Below, piece by piece: positions 33,736-42,510 of a DNA stretch of 64,000 nt. A model generated the notes under the pieces. That model was given only the letters and a program-made list of their open reading frames with translations. It made no database searches and had not been told where the DNA came from. The stretch spans positions 62,001 to 126,000 of the forward strand of contig CAWFFZ010000013.1 in assembly GCA_963815295.1 (NCBI GenBank). Reading direction: 5' to 3'. The translations under genes and the position numbers were made by a program. Within the stretch, counting starts at the first letter, position 1; every line of letters starts with the position of its first letter. Source of the stretch: JACDHG01 sp963815295. Its GTDB lineage: Bacteria > Actinomycetota > Actinomycetes > Propionibacteriales > Nocardioidaceae.

Positions 33736-34149
33736 TCAGCGGCGAACGACCTTCTCCTCGCCATGGACGATCAGGGCCCACAGCACGAACAGGTCGATGA
33801 CAATGATGAGCACGGACCACATCGGGTAGGCCGGCAAGAATAGAACCTGGCTGACCGCGTTCAACACCACGACGACGATGGCCACCAGCCGGGCCCAGAA
33901 GGCTTCCCGGAACAGGGCGAACCCTGCCGCGAGCAGGACAACGCCGAGAATCGTGTGCCACCAACCCCACGCGGTCAGGTCGAAGACGACCATTCCGGCG
34001 TCCCCGGCTACGAACACCTCGTCGGAAAAGATGGCGGCAAGCCCGTCGACGACATTGAAGAACCCGGAAATCATTATCATCACCGCGCCGAACGCGATCC
34101 AGCCAACCCAACCGGTCGCTGGGGGACGTCCTGTTCCTGCTGCATTCAT
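33736..34149 (-). CDS. DUF7144 family four-helix membrane protein (copy 2)
   Basis: 137 residues from ATG 34149, four helices. 'GMVVFDLTAWGWWHTILGVV' and 'QVLFLPAYPMWSVLIIVIDL' align with the paralogue at 18683. Ends in an Arg/Glu-rich tail. Palindrome copy 12 is 63 bp upstream. Confidence 0.8.
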   Translation of the reverse strand: MNAAGTGRPPATGWVGWIAFGAVMIMISGFFNVVDGLAAIFSDEVFVAGDAGMVVFDLTAWGWWHTILGVVLLAAGFALFREAFWARLVAIVVVVLNAVSQVLFLPAYPMWSVLIIVIDLFVLWALIVHGEEKVVRR

Positions 34150-34212
34150 GTGGCTCTCTCCTATGCCGCTCACTGATGGTTCTCAGACTCGCGGCGGTCA
34201 ACCTGTGGGGGC

Positions 34213-34229
34213 TCACCCAGCACGGGTGA
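34213..34229. promoter_or_regulatory. Island palindrome copy 12
   Basis: Exact TCACCC-agcac-GGGTGA, 63 bp from the DUF7144 copy 2 start (minus) and 186 bp from the GlsB/YeaQ start (plus). It is the last copy in the window. Confidence 0.8.
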
Positions 34230-34415
34230 GATCAGCGTCGCGGGGTCAGAATGAGCCGTCGTCCCAGGTGCCGAAAGGCGGCGTAAGTCCATCCATGAGG
34301 GCGACGGTTCGTGCGTCGAACGGTTCGTCGACTTGTTCGGACGCAGACGCTTGGGCACACTCGGTGAGCGCAAACCCATCGGCTGCGCCTCGACACACGC
34401 GCGGAGGTACTGCAC

Positions 34416-34691
34416 ATGCTTGGCCTCATCATCGGCTCCCTGTTCTTCGGTCTTGTCCTCGGCCCGGTGGCACGTCTGGTTCTCCCCGGACGCCAGAAGA
34501 TAGGGATCCTCTGGACGTTCCTCGCTGGCTTCCTCGGCGCGTTCGTCGGGGGCCTGATCGCAAATGCCGTGGGCCTGTCCGACACCGAGGACAACATCGA
34601 CTTCCTCCGCATCCTTATCCAGCTTCTGTGTGCGGTCGTAGCGGTTGCGCTGGTCAGCGTGAAGAAGACTGGCAGTACACGGATGCCCTGA
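34416..34691 (+). CDS. GlsB/YeaQ/YmgE-type stress membrane protein
   Basis: 91 residues with three helices. 'SLFFGLVLGPVARLVLPGRQ' and 'WTFLAGFLGAFVGGLIANAV' are typical of the GlsB/YeaQ/YmgE (transglycosylase-associated) family, small general-stress membrane proteins. GGAGGT precedes the ATG by about 10 nt. Confidence 0.85.
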   Translation: MLGLIIGSLFFGLVLGPVARLVLPGRQKIGILWTFLAGFLGAFVGGLIANAVGLSDTEDNIDFLRILIQLLCAVVAVALVSVKKTGSTRMP

Positions 34692-34768
34692 ATTAGGCCC
34701 CCTAGCCGCGATTAGCCGAACGGGTGAAGCTGTTCTCCAAACGGTCATTAAGACGGCGGGGAGCCCCT

Positions 34769-34786
34769 CGCGACGAGCGCGTCGCG
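34769..34786. terminator. Perfect hairpin downstream of the GlsB gene
   Basis: CGCGACG (34769-34775) pairs with CGTCGCG (34780-34786) around a 4-nt loop, 77 bp after the GlsB stop. No U-tract; a terminator is possible, as is a leader element of the next gene. Confidence 0.4.
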
Positions 34787-34877
34787 CATGATTGCAATGC
34801 ACCCATCCATCTAGAGGTCCGACCAGCGTCCACCTGACGATGCTCGGGCTGACCACGATGTCTCGAGAAGGCCCGAA

Positions 34878-37109
34878 ATGAATGACTTGCATGTTCGACG
34901 CTTTGTGCGCGGGCTTGCGACGGTTCGTTTGGCCGGTGATCCTTTTGCGCGCCGTTGTTTGGGGCCCTTGGCCCTGCTCACGGTCGCAGCAACGATGTAT
35001 CCCCTCGTGCCCCTAACCGGCCTCACGTTGATGCTGTACTACAACTCGATTGCGATCAGCGCCATGGTCTTTGCGTTCTGGGGGGTGCTCCACCACAAGC
35101 CTCTACGGCGGCGCGGGTGGCTGCTGGTGTTGAGCGGCTTCTGCCTTTGGGTCGTGGGCGACCTGGTTTACAACATCGAACTCGAGGTATGGCAGGGCGC
35201 GGTGTATCCGGCTCCTTCCGACGCCATCTACATCGCCGGGTACGCCGTCTTGGCCGCCGGGGCTCTGGTGATGGTTCGCACCCGACGGGCCGGTCGGGAT
35301 ATGACTGCGCTGCTGGATGCCCTGATCATCGCCACCGGCACCGCGGTCGTCGCCGCGGTGTTCGTTATCGCCCCACTGGCAAGCGACTCGGGTCTTTCTT
35401 CTTTTGCAAAGGTCATCAGCTCGGCCTACCCCGTGGGTGACATCTTGTTGATCGCCGTCATCGTGCGCATGTGGGCAGGCCCTGGAGCGCAGACAAAGTC
35501 GTATCGCCTCTTGGTTGCCTCCCTTGGCCTGACCACCACTGCCGATGTTGCGTGGAACGCGAACCTGATAGCGACCGGGTCACTGACGATCCCATGGTCC
35601 GACGTCTTGTGGTTGGGCGCATATATTGCGGCGGCTGCGGCGGCGTGCGTGCCGTCGATGACTACGCTCGCCGAACCGTCGCCGGACCGGCAGGACACCA
35701 ACTCGGGGTACCAGCGACTGGTCGTTCTTGCATGTGGGTTAGTACTGCCCGCGGCGGCGCTGCTGGTCGACGGTGCAACCGGCGGAACGGTTCTGTGGCC
35801 GGTTGTTGGCCTGGGCTCGCTGATTATCTCCGTGCTCGTTCTCGTCAGGATGGCGGGGGTGCTGCGCACGGTTGAGGTACAGGCGGTGCAGTTGGCGGCG
35901 CTTGCTCGCTCTGACTCGCTGACAGGAGCACCCAACCGGCGGACCTGGGACCACGAGCTGTCTCGGGCCTGCGCACATAGCCTCGAGCACGAGACATCTT
36001 TGTGTGTCGCGATGATGGACATGGACCACTTCAAGGCCTATAACGACCGCCATGGTCATCAAGCGGGTGATCGATTGTTGCGCGAGGCCGTTGCAGCCTG
36101 GACCGAAGAGCTCGGGTCGTCGGCAATGCTCGCTCGCTACGGCGGTGAAGAGTTTGCAGTGCTCCTTCCCGACCTCACCTTGACCGAAGCACGTGAGCGG
36201 ATACAGAGCCTGCGTGCGCTGACCCCTTCCGGCCAGACATTCTCTGCAGGAGTCAGCGTCTGGGATCCGCGCACCGAACCGGCCAATGGGGTCGCCCGTG
36301 CGGACAAGGCGCTCTACGAGGCCAAGAGGACAGGCCGGGACCGTGTCCTCGCCTACGGAGACACGTCAACGGGCACCAGCCACACGGACTTGCCGGAGTT
36401 CACGATCGTCATGCAACCGATCTTCAACCTGATCACCGGTCGCGTGTGCGGACACGAGGCGCTGGCCAGGTTCGCCGGCCCACTCCAAGATGCGCGAGCG
36501 GTCTTCCGCCAAGCCCACGCAGATGGCCATGGGACCCTTCTCGAGGCAGCCACCATCAACGCAGCGCTGGCAGTCCCCGGTCGACCGAAGGATCAGCCTC
36601 TGTACGTCAACGCCTCCGCTGTCGCGCTCACCTCGGACCGGTTCTGGGCTGAGCTGCCGACCCGCCTCGACGGCACGGTCGTGGAGCTGACCGAGGACCT
36701 CGACCACGTCGACGCCGCGACCTTGACGGAGGCTGTGCTGCGCCTGCGCGCACGCGGCGCAACTGTCGCGTTGGACGACCTCGGAGCTGGGGTGGGCGAG
36801 TTCTACCGACTGGCTGCTCTGCGTCCCGACATCGTCAAGGCAGACCGCTCCCTGGTGCAAGGCTGCGCGACTGCGCCCGGTCAAAGCGCCGTACTCCAAG
36901 CACTAGTCACTTACGCAGGCCAGCTCGGAGCAACCCTGTGCGCTGAAGGCGTCGAGGACGTCGCCGACCTGGAGCACGTCATAAACCTCGGCGTCAGCCT
37001 CGCCCAGGGACACCTTCTCGGTCGGCCGGGCGAGCCGTGGCAAGCCGAGCCGGCAGGCACCGCTCTAGCGTGCTGGGTCGACGTAGGACGCCACTCACAC
37101 CACTCATAG
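34878..37109 (+). CDS. Membrane GGDEF-EAL protein
   Basis: 743 residues: an N-terminal membrane region with about eight or more helices (to ~330), a GGDEF domain (~340-490) and an EAL domain (~505-730). The cyclase motif GGEEF is intact (422-426) and no RxxD inhibitory site precedes it. In the EAL domain EAL is present (527-529) with N in 'LYVNASAVAL', E in 'VVELTEDL', the Asp pair in 'ALDDLGAGVGEF', K in 'DIVKADRSL' and E in 'CAEGVED'. The loop is DDLGAG instead of DDFGTGYS, so phosphodiesterase activity may be altered. With the protein at 3111 this makes two c-di-GMP proteins in the window. No signal-binding domain outside the membrane part. Confidence 0.9.
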   Translation: MNDLHVRRFVRGLATVRLAGDPFARRCLGPLALLTVAATMYPLVPLTGLTLMLYYNSIAISAMVFAFWGVLHHKPLRRRGWLLVLSGFCLWVVGDLVYNIELEVWQGAVYPAPSDAIYIAGYAVLAAGALVMVRTRRAGRDMTALLDALIIATGTAVVAAVFVIAPLASDSGLSSFAKVISSAYPVGDILLIAVIVRMWAGPGAQTKSYRLLVASLGLTTTADVAWNANLIATGSLTIPWSDVLWLGAYIAAAAAACVPSMTTLAEPSPDRQDTNSGYQRLVVLACGLVLPAAALLVDGATGGTVLWPVVGLGSLIISVLVLVRMAGVLRTVEVQAVQLAALARSDSLTGAPNRRTWDHELSRACAHSLEHETSLCVAMMDMDHFKAYNDRHGHQAGDRLLREAVAAWTEELGSSAMLARYGGEEFAVLLPDLTLTEARERIQSLRALTPSGQTFSAGVSVWDPRTEPANGVARADKALYEAKRTGRDRVLAYGDTSTGTSHTDLPEFTIVMQPIFNLITGRVCGHEALARFAGPLQDARAVFRQAHADGHGTLLEAATINAALAVPGRPKDQPLYVNASAVALTSDRFWAELPTRLDGTVVELTEDLDHVDAATLTEAVLRLRARGATVALDDLGAGVGEFYRLAALRPDIVKADRSLVQGCATAPGQSAVLQALVTYAGQLGATLCAEGVEDVADLEHVINLGVSLAQGHLLGRPGEPWQAEPAGTALACWVDVGRHSHHS

Positions 37110-37201
37110 GGGTGCACCAAGCTCCCGCCCAGGTGTTGACCCGGGCTGTCGGCCTTTGGCAGAGGACGCTCCTTTGTGGCCCATGCGAGCGTTGGGACAA
37201 T

Positions 37202-37819
37202 ATGAGCTCAACAATCGTGTTCGAGGAGGCAGACAGCGTGCCCGAGCCCATCGCCCAGCACGGCATCAAGATCGCCGGCGAGAATCCGATGATCGTTCTC
37301 TATCGTCCGGGCAACGACGACATCGTCGTGCTGGCGAGCATGTGGACAGCGCGTTACTCGCCCGTGGGCTCGGGTCACGCGTTGCTGATCTGGGCCGATC
37401 CCGCCGAGTCAGGACTGGGTTCCGACGCGCCAATCGGGATCTATACCGACAACCCGGCGCTGGCTGAGTACGTCTGGGAGCACTTCTATCGCGACTACGA
37501 CACGATCCGTGACCGCGGCATCGAGACCGGCCCGCCGGTTCCGGCCCAGTTCGTCGAGGTATCCGGCGGGGACCAGTTCCACCGGATCACCTGTGTCGCC
37601 GACACCACGACGATCGAGCTCGAATGGCGTGAGGTGCTCGATTGCTTCCAGATGACGACGCACCTCACCGGCTTCGAGACCTCGGTCGTCGCCTGCCCGT
37701 GTGCCGCGGCCGAGGTGCGCGTGAACGGTGTCGCGGCGCGCGGCGAGATCCATCAGCCGGAGGGATGGTTCGGCAGCTCGGCGGTGCTGGCGTTCGCCGA
37801 GACCTGGCGCGCGATCTGA
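37202..37819 (+). CDS. Conserved hypothetical protein
   Basis: 205 residues from ATG 37202 (the frame is open to 37037 but the upstream part overlaps the GGDEF-EAL gene). It contains 'MIVLYRPGNDDIVVLASMWT', 'YTDNPALAEYVWEHFYRDYD' and 'CVADTTTIELEWREVLDCFQ'. No transmembrane segment or signal peptide and no family I recognise. Alternating hydrophobic strands suggest a beta-rich soluble domain. Confidence 0.55.
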   Translation: MSSTIVFEEADSVPEPIAQHGIKIAGENPMIVLYRPGNDDIVVLASMWTARYSPVGSGHALLIWADPAESGLGSDAPIGIYTDNPALAEYVWEHFYRDYDTIRDRGIETGPPVPAQFVEVSGGDQFHRITCVADTTTIELEWREVLDCFQMTTHLTGFETSVVACPCAAAEVRVNGVAARGEIHQPEGWFGSSAVLAFAETWRAI

Positions 37820-37919
37820 TCTTCGCGCTAACGTAACGGCTCGTCATCTCGAGGTGAGGCGGCGGGGCTTCGTCTCTCGATGAGTGCGCCCTCGCGGGCC
37901 CGAACAGGAGGGGAACCCG

Positions 37920-39587
37920 ATGCCCAACTCAACAGATTCCTACCCACAACCGTTTGCAGCCGTGGCCACGGTCGACGCCGCCAGACTCGACGAGGCCCCT
38001 GAGGGGTTCAACGCCGTACAGGAGTTCCTCGGCCGGTTCGGCTACCTCACCGACGACTCCAAGATCCCGAGCACAGGGCCGGAGGGCGGAAAGGACATCG
38101 CGGCCAAGGTCACCGGTGTGCTCGACTCCGACACCTCGACCGCGCTCGCGAACTACCAGCACTTCCACGGCCTGTCGCCGACCGGACTCTTCGACGAGTC
38201 GACGCGCGAGATGATGACGCGGTCCCGGTGTCTCCTGCCGGACCAGGCCGCCGTGTCGCCGCTCGCCTTCTCGACCGCCTGCGCGTGGAACCGAACGGCC
38301 TTCACCTTCGCTTTCGACACCGGCACTGGAGACGTGGCTGGTGACGACGAGCGGACTGCGGTTCGCAATGCTTTCATCACCTGGTCGGCAGCCGCTCCGC
38401 TTGCGTTCCGCGAAGTGCTCACCACCGAGAATCCCGACATCCTGATCCGCTGGGGCAACGCCAGCTGCGGCGACGCCAACATGACGGGTGGCGTCCTCGC
38501 TCACGCCGACTACCCGCCGGGCTGCGGTTACTACGGCAACGGGATGCCTCGGCCGCTGCACTTCGACGACCAGGAGCATGCCTGGGTGATTGGGGCGGTC
38601 GCGAGCTCGTACGACGTGGAGACCATCGCACTCCACGAGGTCGGCCACATCCTGGGGTTGCAGCACTCGAGCACCAACGGCGCGGTGATGTTCCCGACCG
38701 TCTCTTCGAACTCGACCACTCGCGTGCTGACCAACGACGACATAGAAGGCATCCGGCGGCTCTACCCGATGACCACACCGCTCTTCGTCAAGCACAGCGG
38801 CAAGTGCCTGGACATCGAGGGGATCTCTATGGACAACGGTGCCGACGCCCAGCAGTGGGACTACTGGGGCGGCGGCAACCAGCTATTCCGGATCGAGTGG
38901 GAGGAGGCCGCGCACTACAAGATCAGCGCGGTCCACAGCAACAGGGTCCTCGACATCGAGGGGATCTCTGTCGACAACGGGGCCCAGGTCCAGCAGTGGG
39001 ACTGGTGGGGCGGTCCCAACCAGCGGTTCCGGCTCGACCCGGTGGGCCACGGCTACTACGCGATCGTGGCAAAGAACAGCGGCCGCGTCCTGGACGTTGC
39101 AGGAATCGGGCAAAATGCCGGCGCAAAGGTGATCCAGTGGGACTGGTGGGGTGGCGACAACCAGCGTTGGCGTCTCGGCCCGGCTCCGATCACCTCGCTG
39201 CACAGCGGCAAGGTCATCGACGTCTCCGGGATCTCCCGAGACGCAGGCGCTCCGGTCATCCAGTGGGGCTACTGGGGCGGCGGAAACCAGCGGCTGCGGC
39301 TCGACTCAGTCGGCGACGGCTTCTACCGGATCATGGTGGAGCACAGCGGCATGTGCCTGGACGTCGAGGGCATCTCGCCCGACAACGGCGCGCGCATCAT
39401 CCAGTGGCCCTACTGGGGTGGGGATAACCAGAAGTGGCGTCCCGAGGGTGTCGGTGACGGGTACGTGAAGTTCATCGCCAAGCACAGTGGGAGATGCCTC
39501 GATGTCTCGAACATCTCCGCCGACGACGGCGCGCAACTGATCCAGTGGGACTACTGGGGCGGCAACAACCAGAAGTGGCGCCTCTAA
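37920..39587 (+). CDS. Matrixin-like metalloprotease with peptidoglycan-binding and ricin-type domains
   Basis: 555 residues from ATG 37920 with CAGGAGGGG upstream. Domain order: a PG_binding_1-like domain (about 28-100), R-C-L-L-P-D at 103-108, a metalloprotease domain with H239-E240-x-x-H243-x-x-G-x-x-H249 and a Met-turn near M257, then from about 280 to the end two ricin-type beta-trefoils (six repeats) with Q-x-W motifs ('QQWDYWGGGNQ', 'IQWDWWGGDNQ' and similar). The RCLLPD sequence at the end of the prodomain resembles the cysteine switch of animal matrix metalloproteases (PRCGxPD). There is no N-terminal signal peptide, so the export route is unclear. Ricin-type domains usually bind carbohydrate. 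Confidence 0.85.
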   Translation: MPNSTDSYPQPFAAVATVDAARLDEAPEGFNAVQEFLGRFGYLTDDSKIPSTGPEGGKDIAAKVTGVLDSDTSTALANYQHFHGLSPTGLFDESTREMMTRSRCLLPDQAAVSPLAFSTACAWNRTAFTFAFDTGTGDVAGDDERTAVRNAFITWSAAAPLAFREVLTTENPDILIRWGNASCGDANMTGGVLAHADYPPGCGYYGNGMPRPLHFDDQEHAWVIGAVASSYDVETIALHEVGHILGLQHSSTNGAVMFPTVSSNSTTRVLTNDDIEGIRRLYPMTTPLFVKHSGKCLDIEGISMDNGADAQQWDYWGGGNQLFRIEWEEAAHYKISAVHSNRVLDIEGISVDNGAQVQQWDWWGGPNQRFRLDPVGHGYYAIVAKNSGRVLDVAGIGQNAGAKVIQWDWWGGDNQRWRLGPAPITSLHSGKVIDVSGISRDAGAPVIQWGYWGGGNQRLRLDSVGDGFYRIMVEHSGMCLDVEGISPDNGARIIQWPYWGGDNQKWRPEGVGDGYVKFIAKHSGRCLDVSNISADDGAQLIQWDYWGGNNQKWRL

Positions 39588-39838
39588 AGGCCGATCATCA
39601 AATCTCCGATGGCTGACCTGGCGCTACTCGTTTGCATGCGTCAAAGTGTCTACTTGAGGCTAGTCACTGGGCTACTTCATCTTGCACAGCAGGGCTATGG
39701 CGACCCTTCTCCGGTAGGTCTACGTTTCAAGCAACAATCATCTGCGGGGAGCGATGAGGCTCGGATGGCAACATGGTCGCCTATGTCCGAGTGGAGCAAA
39801 TGGCGAAACCGGCCCTGCTGGCATAGAGGGGGGATCCG

Positions 39839-40330
39839 ATGGGGTTCCGTTCGATCCGGCGTCTCCGGCTGCTGCCTGTCTTGGTGGTCGCGGCGTTTGT
39901 AGCACTCACATCACTTGCCGCCAGTGCTCCCGGGGCACCGGCCGGCAACAACGGCACCATCAAGATCGACGGTATGCCGTTCGATCAGCACCCGAACAAC
40001 GAGCCGCACCCGACCTGCGTGTTCCAGGTGGACTTCTACAACTACGAGCAGGGCAACTTCTTCGCCAAGGTGCGATTCACCGCCCAGCCACCCACGGGCA
40101 AGGATGTTCTTCTCGACAACGACATGGTGTTCATCGGTGAGGACCCGGCCGGGGGCGGGACTGACCTCGACGCCGAGCGTACCTATGACCTGTCGCTGTA
40201 TCTCCTGCCCTACATGGCACATCCGCAGCAGGGGTTCCATGTCAAGGTGAGGATCAACGCGCCAGGTTCGATCGGCAAGGACACCAAGTACAAGACGTTC
40301 TGGGTTACCGGCTGCTCCAGCGGTTACTGA
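39839..40330 (+). CDS. Secreted protein of unknown function
   Basis: 163 residues with GAGGGGGG upstream. A signal peptide ('LRLLPVLVVAAFVALTSLAA' with A-S-A at about 29-31) leads into a mature domain of ~130 residues containing two cysteines (near 57 and 160), which could form a disulfide. Beta-rich appearance ('ACVFQ'-like strand 'HPTCVFQVDFYNYEQGNFFA'). No family recognised. It stands between the matrixin gene and a secreted propeller protein. Confidence 0.7.
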   Translation: MGFRSIRRLRLLPVLVVAAFVALTSLAASAPGAPAGNNGTIKIDGMPFDQHPNNEPHPTCVFQVDFYNYEQGNFFAKVRFTAQPPTGKDVLLDNDMVFIGEDPAGGGTDLDAERTYDLSLYLLPYMAHPQQGFHVKVRINAPGSIGKDTKYKTFWVTGCSSGY

Positions 40331-40373
40331 GCATCGATCCAGATCATCTACTGAGAAACCTGCCTACCGAGGA

Positions 40374-40401
40374 CCCCGCAGACCACTCTGGTTCTGCGGG
40401 G
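40374..40401 (+). terminator. Terminator-like hairpin after the 39839 gene
   Basis: CCCCGCAGA (40374-40382) pairs with TCTGCGGGG (40393-40401), and CCA/TGG inside the loop extends the stem. It is 44 bp past the stop. No U-tract follows, as is usual for many actinobacterial terminators. Confidence 0.6.
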
Positions 40402-40460
40402 GACCCTCGCGTCTCACCAGCTGAAGCTCAACATCTCGTCGCTCAACCAGGAGTTCCCGC

Positions 40461-42485
40461 ATGCGCATCACAAAGAACCTGAACCCACGTCATCGGGCGG
40501 CCGTCGCCGTCTCCCTGCTGGCATCCGTCGCCCTCGCAGCAGGCGTAACGAGTTCAGGCACCGCGGCACCGACCGCACAGCCAGTCGTCGTCAACGCCGA
40601 CCCGGTGGACTGGACGCCACATGTGCTCGACGGTCAGGTCAACGCGATTGCGCAGATCGGCACCCGGGTGTTCGTTGGTGGCACCTTCACGCGCGTGCGA
40701 GAAGCCACAGATCCGACCGTCATCACCCGCAACTACCTGTTCGCGTTCGACACCGCAACCCAGCGCATCGACGCCGGCTTCATCCCCACCCTCAACGGCA
40801 CGGTGGAGACACTCGCGGCTTCCACAGATGGGCAATCGCTCTACGTCGGGGGCGGCTTCACCACCGTTGACGGAAAGGCCATCCGCAAGATCGCCCGACT
40901 CGATCCGGTCACGGGTCTGCCGGTGGCTGGGTTCTCGGCTAACGCCAACAACCTCGCCCAGGACATGATGGTGAAGGGCGGCTGGCTTTACGTATCGGGC
41001 AAGTTCACCGCGGTCCGTGGCGTCCCGCGCTCGGGACTGGCACGGCTCAACCCGGGCACCGGCGTCGTCGACCCCAACCTCAATCTGCCGTTCACCGACC
41101 CGCCCAGGTCGACCATGCGAGTCCCCCATTTTGACGTGTCGCCTGACGGCACGAAGCTGGTCGCCGTTGGCGGCTTCAGCAAGGTCGGGGGGGTCGAGCG
41201 CACTCAGATCGCGATGCTCGACCTGACGAAAACGCCGGTCGCGTTAGCGCCGTGGCACACGAACGACTACCCGGTTGTCGACCCCGCCGACCCGACGGTG
41301 ACGTGGTGCTCGCCAAACTTCCCCACCTGGGTGCGCGACGCCGACTTCTCTCCCGACGGTTCCTACTTCGTCGTCGTCACCGGCGGCGCCAACCGACCCA
41401 ACCGGCTGTGTGACACCGCGGCCCGGTGGGAGACCACTGCCACCGGTATGAACCTCGACCCGACGTGGGTGGACTGGACGGGCGGTGACTCGCTCACGAC
41501 CGTCGCGGTGACGGGGACCGCGGTCTACATCGGCGGACACCAGCAGTGGATGAACAACCCCTACATCGGCGGAAACTGCGGGGTCTGCCCCGGCCCTGGA
41601 CCCGGCGGCGTGGCCCGGTCCGGCATCGCCGCCCTCGACCCGATCAACGGCCTGCCGCTGTCGTGGAACCCGGGCCGCGCTCGAGGGCTTGGCATCTGGG
41701 CGTTTCTTGCCACCGCGGACGGCCTGTGGCAAGGCAGCGACAGCGACACTCTCGGTGGCGAAACTCACCGCAAGCTGGGCTTCTTCCCCTTGGACGGCGG
41801 CGCTTCTGTCCCGATCCCACAGCCCTACGCGCTGACCAACGACTTCTACTCGATGGATCTCGATACCGGCGAGTTGTGGAAGCGTTCGTACGACCTTTCG
41901 ACGTTCGGCCCCTGGTCAGTCGTGCCTGCTGGCGTGGACTGGCGAGACGCCCGTGGCGCATTCGCGCTGGATGGGAAGCTCTACACCGGGTGGGCGAACG
42001 GGAAACTCTATGTCCGCGACTTCGACGGAAGTTCGACCGGCCCTGCCACCGAGATCAACCTGAACGGGTTGCAGACGCCACCGGTGAGCGTATTCACCAT
42101 TCCAGGGTCCACGCAGCGGATTCCTGGTATGACGAGCCACCTGCTCGACATGACTGGCATGTTCTACCGCCAGGGTCGGATCTACTACACGGTTGCTGGC
42201 GATTCTCGCTTGTTCTACCGCTACTTCACGCCGGAGAGCCAAATCTTAGGTGCGAACATCTTCGTGGCCAGCACCGGTGACGGAGTGTCGTGGACGAAGG
42301 TCCGAGGTATGACGATGGCATCCGGCTTCTTGGTCTATGCGACAGCTGAGGGCAAACTTTGGCGGGTCGCGTTCAACGGGAAACCGGTCGGACAAGTCAC
42401 CCAAATCGGCGGTCAAAGCATCGACGGCATGGACTGGGCCTCCCGCGGGTTCTTCTCGTTCGGTCCGGCTCGCGACCCCGCTTGA
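40461..42485 (+). CDS. Secreted beta-propeller protein (delta-60-like repeats)
   Basis: 674 residues with a signal peptide ('AAVAVSLLASVALAAGVTSS'). The mature chain has repeated segments of the kind 'ALAASTDGQSLYVGGGFTTV-DG', with V-x-x-G-G-F/G-T-x-V/I motifs at 'RVFVGGTFTRVR', 'SLYVGGGFTTVDG', 'WLYVSGKFTAVRG' and 'KLVAVGGFSKVGG', matching DUF5122/delta-60-type beta-propeller blades. The C-terminal ~250 residues form a second beta-rich region. Surface or extracellular binding is likely; no enzyme site is visible. Confidence 0.75.
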   Translation: MRITKNLNPRHRAAVAVSLLASVALAAGVTSSGTAAPTAQPVVVNADPVDWTPHVLDGQVNAIAQIGTRVFVGGTFTRVREATDPTVITRNYLFAFDTATQRIDAGFIPTLNGTVETLAASTDGQSLYVGGGFTTVDGKAIRKIARLDPVTGLPVAGFSANANNLAQDMMVKGGWLYVSGKFTAVRGVPRSGLARLNPGTGVVDPNLNLPFTDPPRSTMRVPHFDVSPDGTKLVAVGGFSKVGGVERTQIAMLDLTKTPVALAPWHTNDYPVVDPADPTVTWCSPNFPTWVRDADFSPDGSYFVVVTGGANRPNRLCDTAARWETTATGMNLDPTWVDWTGGDSLTTVAVTGTAVYIGGHQQWMNNPYIGGNCGVCPGPGPGGVARSGIAALDPINGLPLSWNPGRARGLGIWAFLATADGLWQGSDSDTLGGETHRKLGFFPLDGGASVPIPQPYALTNDFYSMDLDTGELWKRSYDLSTFGPWSVVPAGVDWRDARGAFALDGKLYTGWANGKLYVRDFDGSSTGPATEINLNGLQTPPVSVFTIPGSTQRIPGMTSHLLDMTGMFYRQGRIYYTVAGDSRLFYRYFTPESQILGANIFVASTGDGVSWTKVRGMTMASGFLVYATAEGKLWRVAFNGKPVGQVTQIGGQSIDGMDWASRGFFSFGPARDPA

Positions 42486-42510
42486 GGCTCGGCCTGAAGA
42501 GGGCGCTTTC

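Noticed and set aside
39588..39838. Cyclic di-GMP (GEMM-I) riboswitch
   Set aside because: A CTCCGGTAGGT stretch near 39709 recalls one GEMM-I region, but the conserved core elements are not in the right order, so it is not called.
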